A stretch of 64,000 nucleotides of DNA from positions 248,001 to 312,000 of the forward strand of contig JAGMVK010000012.1 in the NCBI GenBank assembly GCA_020747065.1. The letters are read 5' to 3'. Of the stretch, positions 10,060 to 21,331 are shown one piece after another (within the stretch, counting starts at the first letter, position 1; each line of letters begins with the position of its first letter). The position numbers and the translations under genes were made by a program. Origin of the DNA: Cadophora sp. MPI-SDFR-AT-0126. Its lineage: Eukaryota; Ascomycota; Leotiomycetes; Helotiales; Ploettnerulaceae. Below the pieces are notes generated by a model. The model was not told the DNA's origin. It made no database searches and worked only from the letters and a program-made list of their open reading frames with translations.

Positions 10060-12633
10060 TGAAGACATAACAGAAGCAAATAAACGAAACCGACATATGG
10101 ATGATCACAATTGCTCCGAAAGAAGTTCGAATGATTGGAAAGTCGTTGCGAAATGGCAAGCTGAGATCAGTCCAAGTCTCGACATCTGCTCATTAACTTG
10201 ATCGGGTTCTTCACTGGACTATTTCTACCTACGGCTTCGAGTCGGCGCCCTGGAGTTCTACACCAAATTACATTCGGCAGTCGCCAAATGAACCAGCGAC
10301 TTTGTATTTACAACACACCACGCGAAGATTTCCTTGACTTTTCTTCATTGGGATAGCGATCGGGTAGGAAAGGAGGAAGGAAGGAAGGAGTTTGGATAAG
10401 TTCCTAGGGATGATTAGTGGCTGTCAAAAATAGCGCCAAATTTCTTTTGTCGCTTGTACTGGACAAAGGGTCAGGCTTTAAAGCGCTACATATCGAGTGT
10501 CAATGAATGATGAACTCCGGGTCCTAAGACTACGAGAGACTTTCCCATTCTACTCAGCTCACATTTACTGCTCGTGAAAATCTACTTACTTGCCAAAGCC
10601 ATGGCCTCTTCTCTTTTTTAACCCTTTCAAGAATGTCTCCATTGGGTAGTTCCCGGCCTCTACTTGTCTCCATACTGCACACTTTTCAACTTTCTCTTCT
10701 CAAGTTGCCCCTCACACTCCTAACCTCAAATCCGTCACCACATCATATAATATTACCCCACCGCACCGCTAAACTCCACCACGTCCTCGTCAAAATAAAG
10801 TTCCAGGGTCCAACCCGTCCCAGTATCAACCCTCCAACCCTCCACTCACATCCCTCCATCTTCGCCACCGCCCTTCCATGCTTCATATGCCCGACTATAT
10901 CATCCGACAAGGAAGACCTTCTCGGCACGACGAGCGCGCCGATCTGGAGAGTGGGAGCATAAACGTGACGTGGTGGAAGCTGACGAAAATATTTGAGCGT
11001 GGGCGGTAGTAGTGCTTACTTTTTGTTGTCGGGCCTGATGTAGTGACTGCTCCTAGGACATTCGATCGACGGCTGGAAAGGTTGTTTGGTGATCGTGGGG
11101 TGAGAGTGGTTGAGTGTAGAGAAGAAGCGTAGTGGTATGTTGTCTTTCTTCGAAACACAGGATCCGGATTTCTTGAGTCATTTTGTTTCTGTTTTGTTAG
11201 TTTCCATCTCTCTTTACATCTTGTTTCTTGCCATCGTTGTCAGATTTTGCTGTTCAATGTCTGAGCTGGCTGACGAGAGTTCAAGTGCGTGCTTGAGCCA
11301 GGTTTTGATGTTGATTTTATTTCATGGTCCCTCATCATGACCATCCTTGAAGCACAGCCAGAGCAATATTATTTCCATGACATTCGATATTATATTTGAG
11401 AGACTTGTACCTCTAGTTTTCCCTTCGTCTTTGGTGTAACTGCAAGTATCATTCTAAGATTAGTGCTGTGTTCTTGTCATTATCTATATGTTGACTCTAC
11501 TTTTACACAAACGTTTGTTAGCACTGCCGTCTGATCAAATAGCACCATCTTGACAATAAAGCTTGGCTTGCTCATGGGCCACGGTACAATTGTACTTGAG
11601 GCTTAAGCTTCGATATACACCACCAGTCTGAGATCAGGATTAATGTGTGGACCGGACTAGTTGTCAATGTCAATTCTTCCACTACGCATCTTCGATGGTC
11701 CGACTTTGGCTGAGCGGGCTTCTTCGTTGGGACAATTCTTGCTCCTCCTCTGTACTCGATAGATCATATTTCTTCGTTCAATCTTCATTTTGGGATGCAG
11801 GGGCATGAAACTGTCTGTCAATGCTGGTAGCCTTGAATTGCTGTACAAGAGAGAGGAAGTCGGGAATGACAAATATCATTTAGCTATATTGCACGCTGAA
11901 TTGTAGATTTCCATTCACAGGACGAGTGGCATCTAGGGGCTGAGCACTAGTTGGTCTTTGTCTGACCCTTATGTCGATTTCGTGCCACACCAAGCGGATC
12001 CTTGCATGTTTTGATAAGACGCAGTCCAAATACAGTCGTCGGGTCCGCAAGGCTCGTCAACCTCGGAACTGATTTAGAAGATCGAAAGATACTGCAGCAG
12101 CGGGTCACATTTACTCTATCTTGTTGTCGCTAATTCGTATTCGCTCTACATGCAACTTCACTCGTGGTGGCTAAACCCGTCTCCCAAAATCCAGGCTAAA
12201 GTCTGTACCACCAAGTAACGCCGAGATGCAGGCACGATCTCCATTATATGCTTAAATGCTCGGCTGACGCCTCCAAACTGATCATCTTTATAAAAGACAT
12301 CCCACTCTTGAAAGAAAGAAGTCATTTTCTCCATCCCCATATGGCAGGTAACATTGCAGCACTCGCAAGCGATCTACCAAACACACATCTTGGCAGCAGG
12401 CTTGGCAGCTTCAGAGCTTCCTATTGAGGAGTGTCAACGATAAGGTACCAGCTTGATGCTAGGAGATCGTCGGGAGTCTTGTGCAGAGCAATTGAGGGGT
12501 CGTCCTTATTTGATGACAATTTCTTTGATAAAAACAGGACCTCACCTTCCATCATTGTTCGGCAACCTCAGGACTTTTGGGGACTTTGGTTGCTAAGAAG
12601 GAAACATTTCATGGAAGTACTTCGACCATCAAC
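10060..12633. other. Long intergenic stretch between DUF2015 and the M6-like protease
   Basis: No gene could be supported over 2.6 kb. Frames at 10633-10962 (+), 10895-11158 (-) and 11110-11340 (+) overlap each other and show only low-complexity Ser/Pro/His runs. A purine tract of AAGG-type repeats lies at about 10367-10392. The last few hundred bases should contain the protease promoter. Confidence 0.45.
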
Positions 12634-14858
12634 ATGATGAAGTTCCTCAATAGATCTCAACGCCGGTGGGAGTATCTCGCGGCGGTTTGTGTTGCTTTAT
12701 TTGTTCAATCAGGGACAGCAGCGCCACTGAGTTCGCGTAGCGAATTTAGCGACGATGACCCCTTTGCGATTCTTGACCTGCAAGATTGGGTCAATCCGGA
12801 CAACATGACTTGGGACGATGTACGAGATCACATCTCTTTTATGACATTCTCATGGCTCTCGTGTTCCATTTCAATCCGACTTTCTCAATACTTTATACCA
12901 TTAGACCATTTCCCTTGGACTTCCTCGATGTTTCAGCAACATCATTCTCTCACTATTAACAAGAAAGATGGCTGACCTCAGCCTAGTGGAAAAGTCCCCC
13001 AGGAACCAATTGGTCTGATCCTACAGTTCGAGGTTCAGTCCGTAACTTCAACATCGCCCTCGTCACAGTCGACTACTCAGATGGTCCCTTCGTCATCACC
13101 CTTGCCCCAGGATCAACAGTATTCAACAATCCGCAACCGCATGCGCCTACCATCTCACGTGAAGCCGTGCCGGCTTTCTACAGAGACTTCCTGAACAAGC
13201 CCAATGACCTCAACAAAGGCCACACGATTCATGAATACTGGATGGGTGATTCCGGTGGCCGATTTGGCGTTGACCTGACAGCTTTTGGCCCATACAGGAT
13301 GCCCTCCCGGGCCTTTCAGTACGGCACCAGCAACGACATGAATCCAAATGAGTGTCTTGTTAGCTTCCAGTGCAATCTCAACATTCGCACTGATGCACTT
13401 GGTGCCTGGCGAGCGGATGTTGGCGATGCTGCGGCCAATTCGTATGAGCTAGTCTTCATCTTATCTGCAGGGCAAGATGAATCCTCCACATGGCAAGAAT
13501 TTGGCGAAATGAAGTTCCAGACAAAAGAAGATGTCCCGGATTCGTTCGGCCCTCCAAGCCCGAATACAGCCAATGGGACTCGCAACTATGCCAAAACTCG
13601 ATACGTTGAGTGGTCATCTTGGGCATCTGCTTCCACAATCTGGCCAAATGCTGGCGGCGGATCATCAACCCAAGCCGAAAGCTCTGGAATGGGAACATAC
13701 GCCCACGAACTGAGCCACCTTCTGAATATTGGAGACAATTACAATAACCCCTTCAGTATTCCTTCACGGCGGGACTACACAGGACCATTTTCCATGCTGT
13801 CTCGAGGATCTTTCAACGGTCCAGGAGGACCTCACACACGTTGGCAGATTCCTCCTCAACAGGGAGGTTCCATGGGCTCTCTGCATACACTGCGAGACAA
13901 AGCTCAGATCGGTTTGATTGGAAAAGAGAGCATCCTCAACGTATCTCGCGAAGCACTGGCGACTTCTGGCCTCGTAGTAGCGAAAATAACGGCTCGTGCT
14001 GTAGAGCCCAGTCCTGGCGAGTTGATGGGAGTCCGAGTGGTGCTGAACGCAGACCTATCCCCAGCATGCGACATCAATACAGATCCATTTTGTGATGGTG
14101 GAGCCTACAACAACTACGACCTCGAAGTCATCGACCGAATGGGTGCCGACTCGTTCCAGCCAGACTCAGGTGTCATGATCTCGAAAACGAGGAATGATGC
14201 TCGGGGGACTTATCAATGGACCATTGACGCCAACCCTCAGGATATTAAACTCCTTGACTTCTATCGTCCCAATGGAACAGCTGCATACATTACCCTCGGA
14301 GATTATCGCCAGCTTGCAGATGCACTCTTCCACGCTGGTACGCGCTCAGGAAGTGAGTACGAGTTTATTGACAAACCAAACAATCTGCACATCTACATCG
14401 TCGATGTGAACCGGGATTCCACGGGCGTGTTATCTTACACCACCGCAGTACGCTCTCTGAATAGTAGTTCCAGTGACCCGCATAAACGTAAAGTCGCCGT
14501 CAATTGGTTGAGCATCGGTAGTCGACCTACGAAGAAGGGCGTTGCATGCTCCTTCCAAGTCTACAACACCGGAACCTATTCTTCCGCGGCCGCAGCTGCA
14601 CCACACCCGCAAGATATAACAGCATACCTGAAGTCAGACGTCTACCGACTTTCAGCAAGCGTGACAGGATGGGGATGGAAAGTTGAGCTACCAAATGAGC
14701 TGGTCACGGCGAAATTTGGCGAGAAAAAGACTGTCTACGTGGCTGTTGCTCCAGACTCGCCACTGGCTTCGATTGTCGGTATTGTTAAACTGACTGCTAC
14801 ATCGGAGTCGAACCCGAATGTTGCTGCCTCTGGTCTTTGCTGGGTAAACAGATTCTGA
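12634..14858 (+). CDS. Secreted M6-like zinc metalloprotease
   Basis: Predicted extracellular zinc protease related to immune-inhibitor-A (M6) peptidases. Two exons, 12634-12819 and 12987-14858, join as TWDD-WKSPPGTNWSDP across a 167-nt intron and give 685 residues. A signal peptide is clear (YLAAVCVALFVQSGTAAP). The motif HELSHLLNIGD at about residue 302 (13704 on) supplies the HExxH zinc site and the aspartate six residues later. The M6 norm has glycine where this protein has asparagine. Upstream lie PAFYRDFLNKPNDLNKG and HEYWMGDSGGRFGVDLTAFG, typical of these proteins. A C-terminal beta-rich domain follows (KSDVYRLSASVTGWGWKVEL). Frames starting near 13167 miss the N-terminal 120 residues because of the intron. 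Substrates are unknown; nutrition or host interaction are both possible. Confidence 0.85.
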
Positions 14859-14934
14859 GTATTCTCTTAAACCCCGGAGACCATGCTGTGGCAATTTTGT
14901 ATATAGCCCTGGCCATTTGAATTAAAGCACTTCC
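14859..14934. terminator. Very short shared 3' region of convergent genes
   Basis: Only 76 bases separate the stop codon of the M6-like protease (+) from that of UMP/CMP kinase (-). Both transcripts must end within it or, more likely, overlap in antisense. No clear polyadenylation consensus was identified. Confidence 0.5.
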
Positions 14935-15639
14935 CTAATCCAGCTGTTCATCTCTCTCTTGTCCTATTCTTAAGACATTCCCAAGCTTCTCCTCCATCAT
15001 GACCTGAATATCTCTGTAAACAGCATCTACAACCTTCGTCGCATCCATCTGCACAACCTTATCTTGAGTCCTGAAATGCTCAATTACTGGCATAGTCGTC
15101 TGCGTGAATGTTTTGAACCGCTTCCGGATAATCGCAATATTATCATCCACACGCCTAGACATCTCGGCTCGCTTCAGAAGTCGATCTTGCATAACATCCT
15201 CAGGACAATCTAAGAACAGCACAATAGCGGGTGGGCCGATCGTGGATTCGAAAAGCTCCACGTGCTCGATGCGTCGGGGGAATCCTGTGTCACTCTCATC
15301 AGCTCCCTAAATATAATCTACAAAATTTGTAAAAATTCTCTGACCATCAAGCAAAAACACCGAAACACCCTCCTTCTCATGCTGCTCAGTCATAGCAGCC
15401 TCCAACAACGACACAGCCATCTCAGGCGGTCCGATCACGCCCTCGAGAATGTTCTGCCGGATCAATTCACCCCATTTACTTCCCGGTTTCTCCTGCTCTT
15501 CTCGTAGGATGTCGCCCATACTGAGGTGACCGATCGAGTAACTCGCTGCGAGTCTGCTGCAATGCGTGCCTTTCCCTGCGCCTGGTCCGCCGAGGACAAA
15601 GATGATTGTCCATTTCGAAGTATTTCGAGGTGTTGGCAT
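14935..15639 (-). CDS. URA6: UMP/CMP kinase (uridylate kinase)
   Basis: Phosphorylates UMP and CMP (and often AMP) with ATP in pyrimidine nucleotide synthesis. Two exons (15639-15345 and 15284-14935) give 214 residues. The P-loop GGPGAGKGTHCSRLA is at about residues 17-31, followed by YSIGHLSMGDILREE. The NMP-binding signature DGFPRRIEHVELFE is rebuilt exactly across the intron. DCPEDVMQDRLLKRAE and RVDDNIAIIRKRF mark the short-lid type. The intron needs a GTCAGA donor, which is not the usual GTAAGT form, yet only this join restores DGFPR. An in-frame ATG at 15684 would add 15 residues, so the start is not certain. The gene is tail to tail with the protease gene. Confidence 0.9.
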
Positions 15640-18600
15640 TCTAGTAAGGGAAAAAGTGTTAGACGTTGGACTGTGGGATTGCACAAGGAAGGGAGACTGT
15701 TGAATATGTTATTTCTGTCGAAGTGGGCCTACTTTGTTGCTGGACAAGTACACTCGTTCCCAAAGGTGCGGATTCTTTGAGATGTGCATTGAAAAAGCTG
15801 AATGAAGCGACGCGCTAGCCGGATCGGCCCGAAAACAGACATAAATGCATCTTGGATGTAGATAAGGTTTGATCAAGTAACGGCTGATTCAGCTAGCAAT
15901 TGACAATGTGAAGTGTGAAGTGATATAACCGTACAGTCGAAGAATAAGTGAAGGAAAATGCTCATCATTAAGTTTGAGTCCAAATCGACGTTTAATAATC
16001 AGTGTTTGCACAAAATAGTCTTTCTTGAACTTTCGCACGTGCTGGTCCAACTATCACATCGGTTATCCATATGAAAGCGCCAAGTTGTAGCTGTCATGGG
16101 TTCTCAGATTCGGACTTTGTTGCAACAAATTCACCATACGGTCGCTCATGTACCTCTGAGAAGGTGCGGCTTCGTCAGAGACTAATCAAAGCCCCCAGCT
16201 ATGAATAAGAGAAACGTCGAGTCAAGGATGCTCTCTTATACACTGACCCTTAACTCCATGTTCAATACAATTCACCGTAATATTCCCCGAAAGTCTTGGC
16301 GGGTGTTGTTTACTTCTTAAGACCACCTCGCTTAGTTCAAGATATGGGTCCAGAACTTAGTCATCGCACGAGACTTAACACGTTCTCTCCAGATATCCCA
16401 ATACTGAAGCTGCAGTTAAACCTAGAGTGCTGTAAATTATTCGCCTATGAGATGGTGAATTCTTCTAGTGCAAGTCCCAGTGTTTTGCGCTATGTAAACC
16501 TTATTCATCTGCCCAAAAGATTTGGGCTTGGCAGGCTTCCAGACAGCCATACCATATCACGACTTCATATCAAGGACATAAGGAAATAGATTCAAAACTG
16601 CAACTGAATGATGACAACAACGTCCACTTTGGCAACAATGTTTGCACCCTGGTAGAGGACTCGCAGCTCCGTTCTCAACCCTTTTCTTTGACTGGGAAAG
16701 CATCATTGGGACTCCTTCTGCGAAAAGCCATGGGATTAACTATTACAGAAAGTACAACGATTCTTTGTCCATGAATTCGTTGTGTGTTGTATACCACTGG
16801 CCGTTGCCAAGGGAAGAGAGATTCCGATGCCATACTTGTAAGTTTGCTCCTACCACTTCGAACCTAGTGTGTGACTCAATTGGTTTTTCGAGTCCAAGGG
16901 TTGCTCAATATCAGTGAATTGCTTCCCAACTTGAATCTTATAGGAACTCGATTCTTTGTACGTTTACCCAGTTTAGCGCTAAGCGAACAGCCCTGATACT
17001 TCACCAACACTTCACTATTCCGCGATCAAGTCACCTCATCGACTTCCGAAAAGTATATAAAACACGTCAAAGTTTTGTCCCCCACCCCCAAGAGCTGATA
17101 CAAATTCATATACTTGGTCAAGTTACCCATGGAGTGTGCCGTGTGGTGTAAGAAATCAAGCACATTCAACGTACTGGTTCACGCAGATAGCCCTAGGTTG
17201 GAGACATGGTCCTTCAGCACAGATATCTAGACCGATAAACAGGTTTCAATAGTATTCGAAATTGTCACAAAAGATTATGGTTGACAGTCAGGTAGAGATT
17301 GACAGTATAGACACCATCACCGAGACATCAAATAAACAACATTGAGGCGGCCTCCCATGGATTGGACGAATGAAAACTCGAACGCGATCCTGATTTACCA
17401 TCCTCCACCTAGTATGCTGCCACCGCGGATCTCAACGAAGTGCTTGTTGAAATCCCGATACATTTCATCTGAAATGTGGAAGCCATCGCAACCATCACCG
17501 CCGAGGTATAAGATGCCCTCCGGAAGCCCCTTCTTCGACTTCCCGTTGGAGGTGAATGCAAAGGAAAGACTCGCTCATTAGGAACTATTTTACTGTTGCA
17601 TGGCAGCTCCCGATGGAGCAGACGAGTTCGACACGGGGTCCTTATGCAAGTTCGCTCTGCCTAGACAATTGTCTGTATTGAAATCAAAAGGATAAATCTA
17701 GTCCACCTGCTTGCTGAATAGTTCCGATAGCAATGCGGAGCCAAGAAAGACGTCGTCTATACGTAAGTTTTCCCGTCAGAACGAGATCAGAGAGAACCGC
17801 AGTGCTCAACAGACTTGGCTGACCCAGACGGTTCGAAAATCAGGGTATCTGATGCTGGCCGTCTCCACCGCTGGTGGCAGGCTTCAGGACCGTATTGCTG
17901 CCTTCTACCTCTCCTTATTGAACTCCGTCTTTCTCAAATAAATACAAAAGACCACCCAAGTGACAGATGTTTAGACAGCACGATAGAGCATGTTGTCAGC
18001 ATTAGCCACGCACGAACGTGAATCTCTGACTGACGCAATATCCTTTCGCTCCCCAAACTCATGGTATTCCTCGATAGCACCAAGAACAACGACAACAGCC
18101 CGCCCATGGGACCCGTATTCAACAACCCAGCTCAAGACCACCAGCAGCATCTTTTCAAATTGTTATTTGACATGTAACTGCCAGCTCGGCCCCAATGATC
18201 GAAAAAGTGATTTAAAAGGCAAGTCAACAATACCCCGAACATAAACTGAACATCCCATGCTGTAACTCGTGTAATGAAATACACTTGGAACAAGGGCTAT
18301 GTATAGGTATCGACCTTTCCCCCAGCGATCGAGGAGACATGCACATGCCTTCCTTCGGCTTCCCAAAGTCAGTAAATCCATTCATTCATTCACTTCTCCT
18401 ATTTCCAGTATCATCTCCATATATACCCCCACCCACCAAGTTCTTCCCTTTCTCACATTTCCACCCCAGGACCTTTCACACCAGAACCCCTCTGATGCAG
18501 CAAGGTATCAAGAATCGACAACAATTTCCCCTCATGCCTTCAAAACTATCGTCAAACTCAAATTGTACTTAATCCTCTCCTCGCTTCCTTCCAAAGGCCC

Positions 18601-19353
18601 TTGCAAAAGAAAAGTCAACAGACCCAGTCAGTCCATCAGACAGTTCCGCATCTCAACCCTGCTCTCTGTAAGTGATAGCGCTGCTTCTGGGGCAGAAGAT
18701 CGGACGGAGGATACTGCAAGAGTGTCGAACGGATCGTTCGATGTTCTCCGGTGTCGATGAGTTTTCATTTTCGGTAATGTCGGAATTGGGGGTAATTATA
18801 CTTGGTAAGAAATAGGTGACTCGAGGTGGTATGGCGAAATGAAGCTTCATCAGCTGAAGCAGGGAGGAGAGCACAGACGAAACCTTGCGATGTGATATGT
18901 TCGAGCAGTATCGTTTAGCCAGATCGAATGTTTTGTGGTTAGGACCATGTTGAAACTTGATATTCTTATTCTTTTATACTACTATGCGTATCAATCCCCT
19001 TTACCTTCATCAATCAACCAACCCATCTATCGCCCATCCATTCGGTCGACTCAGATCACTTTCTTTGCCAGCCAAGTCCACTCAACCATCCATCCCTCTT
19101 TATGCATCCACCTATACCATGCAGGAAAAAGCGACAGACAATGCCCATGACATCAAATACATCAAAAGAAAAGCAAAATAGTAAGAAACCCACCCAGCCA
19201 TCCGTCCATCGCTTCCATTCAAAATCACACAAGAGTGATGTCGACGTTGTTAATTTGCAGCCCCGAAATACGCCAGCCCGTTCGCCATGATCCATGTCAG
19301 ATGTTGCCACTGGTGATCATTCAATGTTCCACATTTTCGTTTCTACCCGTCGG
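15640..19353. other. Gene-poor 3.7-kb stretch
   Basis: I could not support a gene on either strand. All open frames are below about 155 codons, overlap each other and show no known motif. Pyrimidine-rich, Ser/Pro-coding-like runs occur at about 18360-18500. The last kilobase may include the 3' UTR of rcoA (minus strand). No tRNA, inverted repeat or tandem repeat of note was found. Confidence 0.4.
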
Positions 19354-21331
19354 TTATGGGTTGTTTGGCTTGTAGCTCCAGATTCTCGCTCTCATGTCAC
19401 CGGAACCGGTGGCGAAGCTGCCACCGCTTGGGCTTGGCGCCACGCTGATGACCGAGTTCTTGTGGCCTTGCAACATGAGTTGGGTATTTCCGGTTCTTGG
19501 ATCCCAGAATTGAACACCGCGGTCTTTGGATCCGGAGAGAACCCAGTTTCCGTCTGGAGTAAGAGCAACGGAGAGGACAAAGTCCTTGTGACCTTCGAAA
19601 GTCTTGATGCAACGTCCTCCCTTGGGTGCGTTGCTGGGGTGTTGACCGCGTGGTGCGACGAGCTCCCACATCTTGATGGTCCTGTCCAAGGAGCCCGAGA
19701 CGAGATCCTTTCCGTTTGGTGCGAAAGCAACGGAGTAGACGGAATCCTTGTGCCCATCTGGTCCCTCAAGACGCTCAACAAGGTAACCAGTGGTAGCATC
19801 CCAAACGCGAACGCTCTTGTCCAGAGATCCGGCTGCGACATACTTGGTGTCGGGAGAGATGGCGACAGTGGTGACACCATCCTCAATGCTGAGTGTGAGG
19901 ACATTTTGTCCGGCTTCAATATCCCACAGACGGACAGTTCGATCTCCACTGCCAGAGGCAATGGTTCGTCCATCACGAGCGAAGTCCAAAGAGTAGATGT
20001 CTTGCTCGTGACCAGCAAAGGTTATTTTGATAGTTCGGGTGGCGATGTCCCAGACCTGTGATTGTTAGCAATTTTCGTAGATACAAGTTAACAAAACTCA
20101 CTCTGATCAACTTGTCCTCGGCACCGGTCGCAAGATATCTTCCGTCCGGACTGAAGCAGACACTTCGGATATACAGATCGCCGACCTGGTCAACGGACTC
20201 GTCTTGGAGAATGCAAATCTTGTGTCCGGTAACGACGTCGAAGATTTGGGCGGAACGGTTGCATCCAGTCGCAACATATTTTCCATCGTGACTGAATCTC
20301 ACACAGCACACGACACTCTCGTGCTGAAGAGTGTGGAGAAGATCCACATCCAACACGCGAGGAACCTCGGGGTTGAAGATCGCAAACCAATCCGCCTCAA
20401 CCTTCTTCTGGTGAGCTGGGAGTCGCTCAAGATCCAATTCAGCCAAGGCGTTTCCAACTCGGAATTGGTTGTGCTGATTTGGCACTGGGTGGCCAACTTG
20501 AGGCGATTGTGCAGCTCTTGGGTCTGGATATGGCATTGGCTGATTCGATTGAGGCGTAGGTGGTCCTCCAGGTCCACGATTGAGTGGTCTCCCCTTGCCT
20601 GGACCAGGTGAAGCTGTTGCTTGAGGAGGTTGTGAGTAGCCATTAGGGCCCACGCCAGGATATCCACCTTGGAAGGGTGCCTGTTGTGGTGGCGGCGGGG
20701 GAGGGCCTTGGATGCTTGGCGGGCCTGGCGGAGGTTGAGGCATTTGGTGCTGTGGGGGGCCATGTTGCTCTGTCTGTTGCGGTGGTGCAAGACCTGGTGC
20801 CCCTTGTCCTCCTTGACCTGCCATTATTCCTCCAAAGAGGTTGCTTGGGCCGTGACCGATGGCTGGCGGTGCTTGTGAGGGAGCCGAGTTCTGGGGTGGG
20901 CCTCCAAGAGCGCGCGGATTCCCTCCTCGAGCTTCGAGTTCACGGTGAAGTCGTTGGATTTCCTCGTCGTATCTACCATAGTCAGCATTGAACTCGAAAA
21001 AGATTCATTTATCCTACTTTGCCTTGAGTGCGATGTGTGCCTGCTCCATTCCGTAGACCTTCTCTCGGATAGTGTGTAGTTCATTGATTTGCGCGGCCAC
21101 TGTGAACGAATAGTTAGTAAGTGTAGACACAGATTTGAGCGGGACTCTGGTGTGTCTTCTGTTGCATGGAGAAAGGTTCTACTTACTTGCATGCTCTACA
21201 TCCTGTCCTTGACGAGCCTGGCTTTCGAACTCCGCACGAATGCTATCTAACAATTCATTCAGACGGGTATTGCCGCTGGGCGCACCAGGTGCAGGTCCTC
21301 CCAGACCGCGATGAGGACCGTACATCGACAT
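19354..21331 (-). CDS. rcoA: TUP1-family transcriptional corepressor (RcoA), WD40 protein
   Basis: General corepressor that acts with the Ssn6/Cyc8 protein and is recruited to promoters by DNA-binding factors. Four exons on the minus strand (21331-21187, 21099-21018, 20972-20102, 20055-19354) join in phase to 599 residues. The N-terminus [18 protein letters not shown] and [16 protein letters not shown] starts the Tup_N coiled-coil tetramerisation region, continuing through [21 protein letters not shown] Pro/Gln-rich linker follows. Then comes [20 protein letters not shown], which opens a seven-blade WD40 propeller with repeats such as [35 protein letters not shown] and [15 protein letters not shown]. 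It ends in [11 protein letters not shown]. The propeller stretch also has long open frames on the plus strand, which are shadows. Confidence 0.95.

Noticed and set aside
19294..20061. 255-residue plus-strand frame
   Set aside because: Antisense to the WD40 repeats of rcoA, which are clear on the minus strand.
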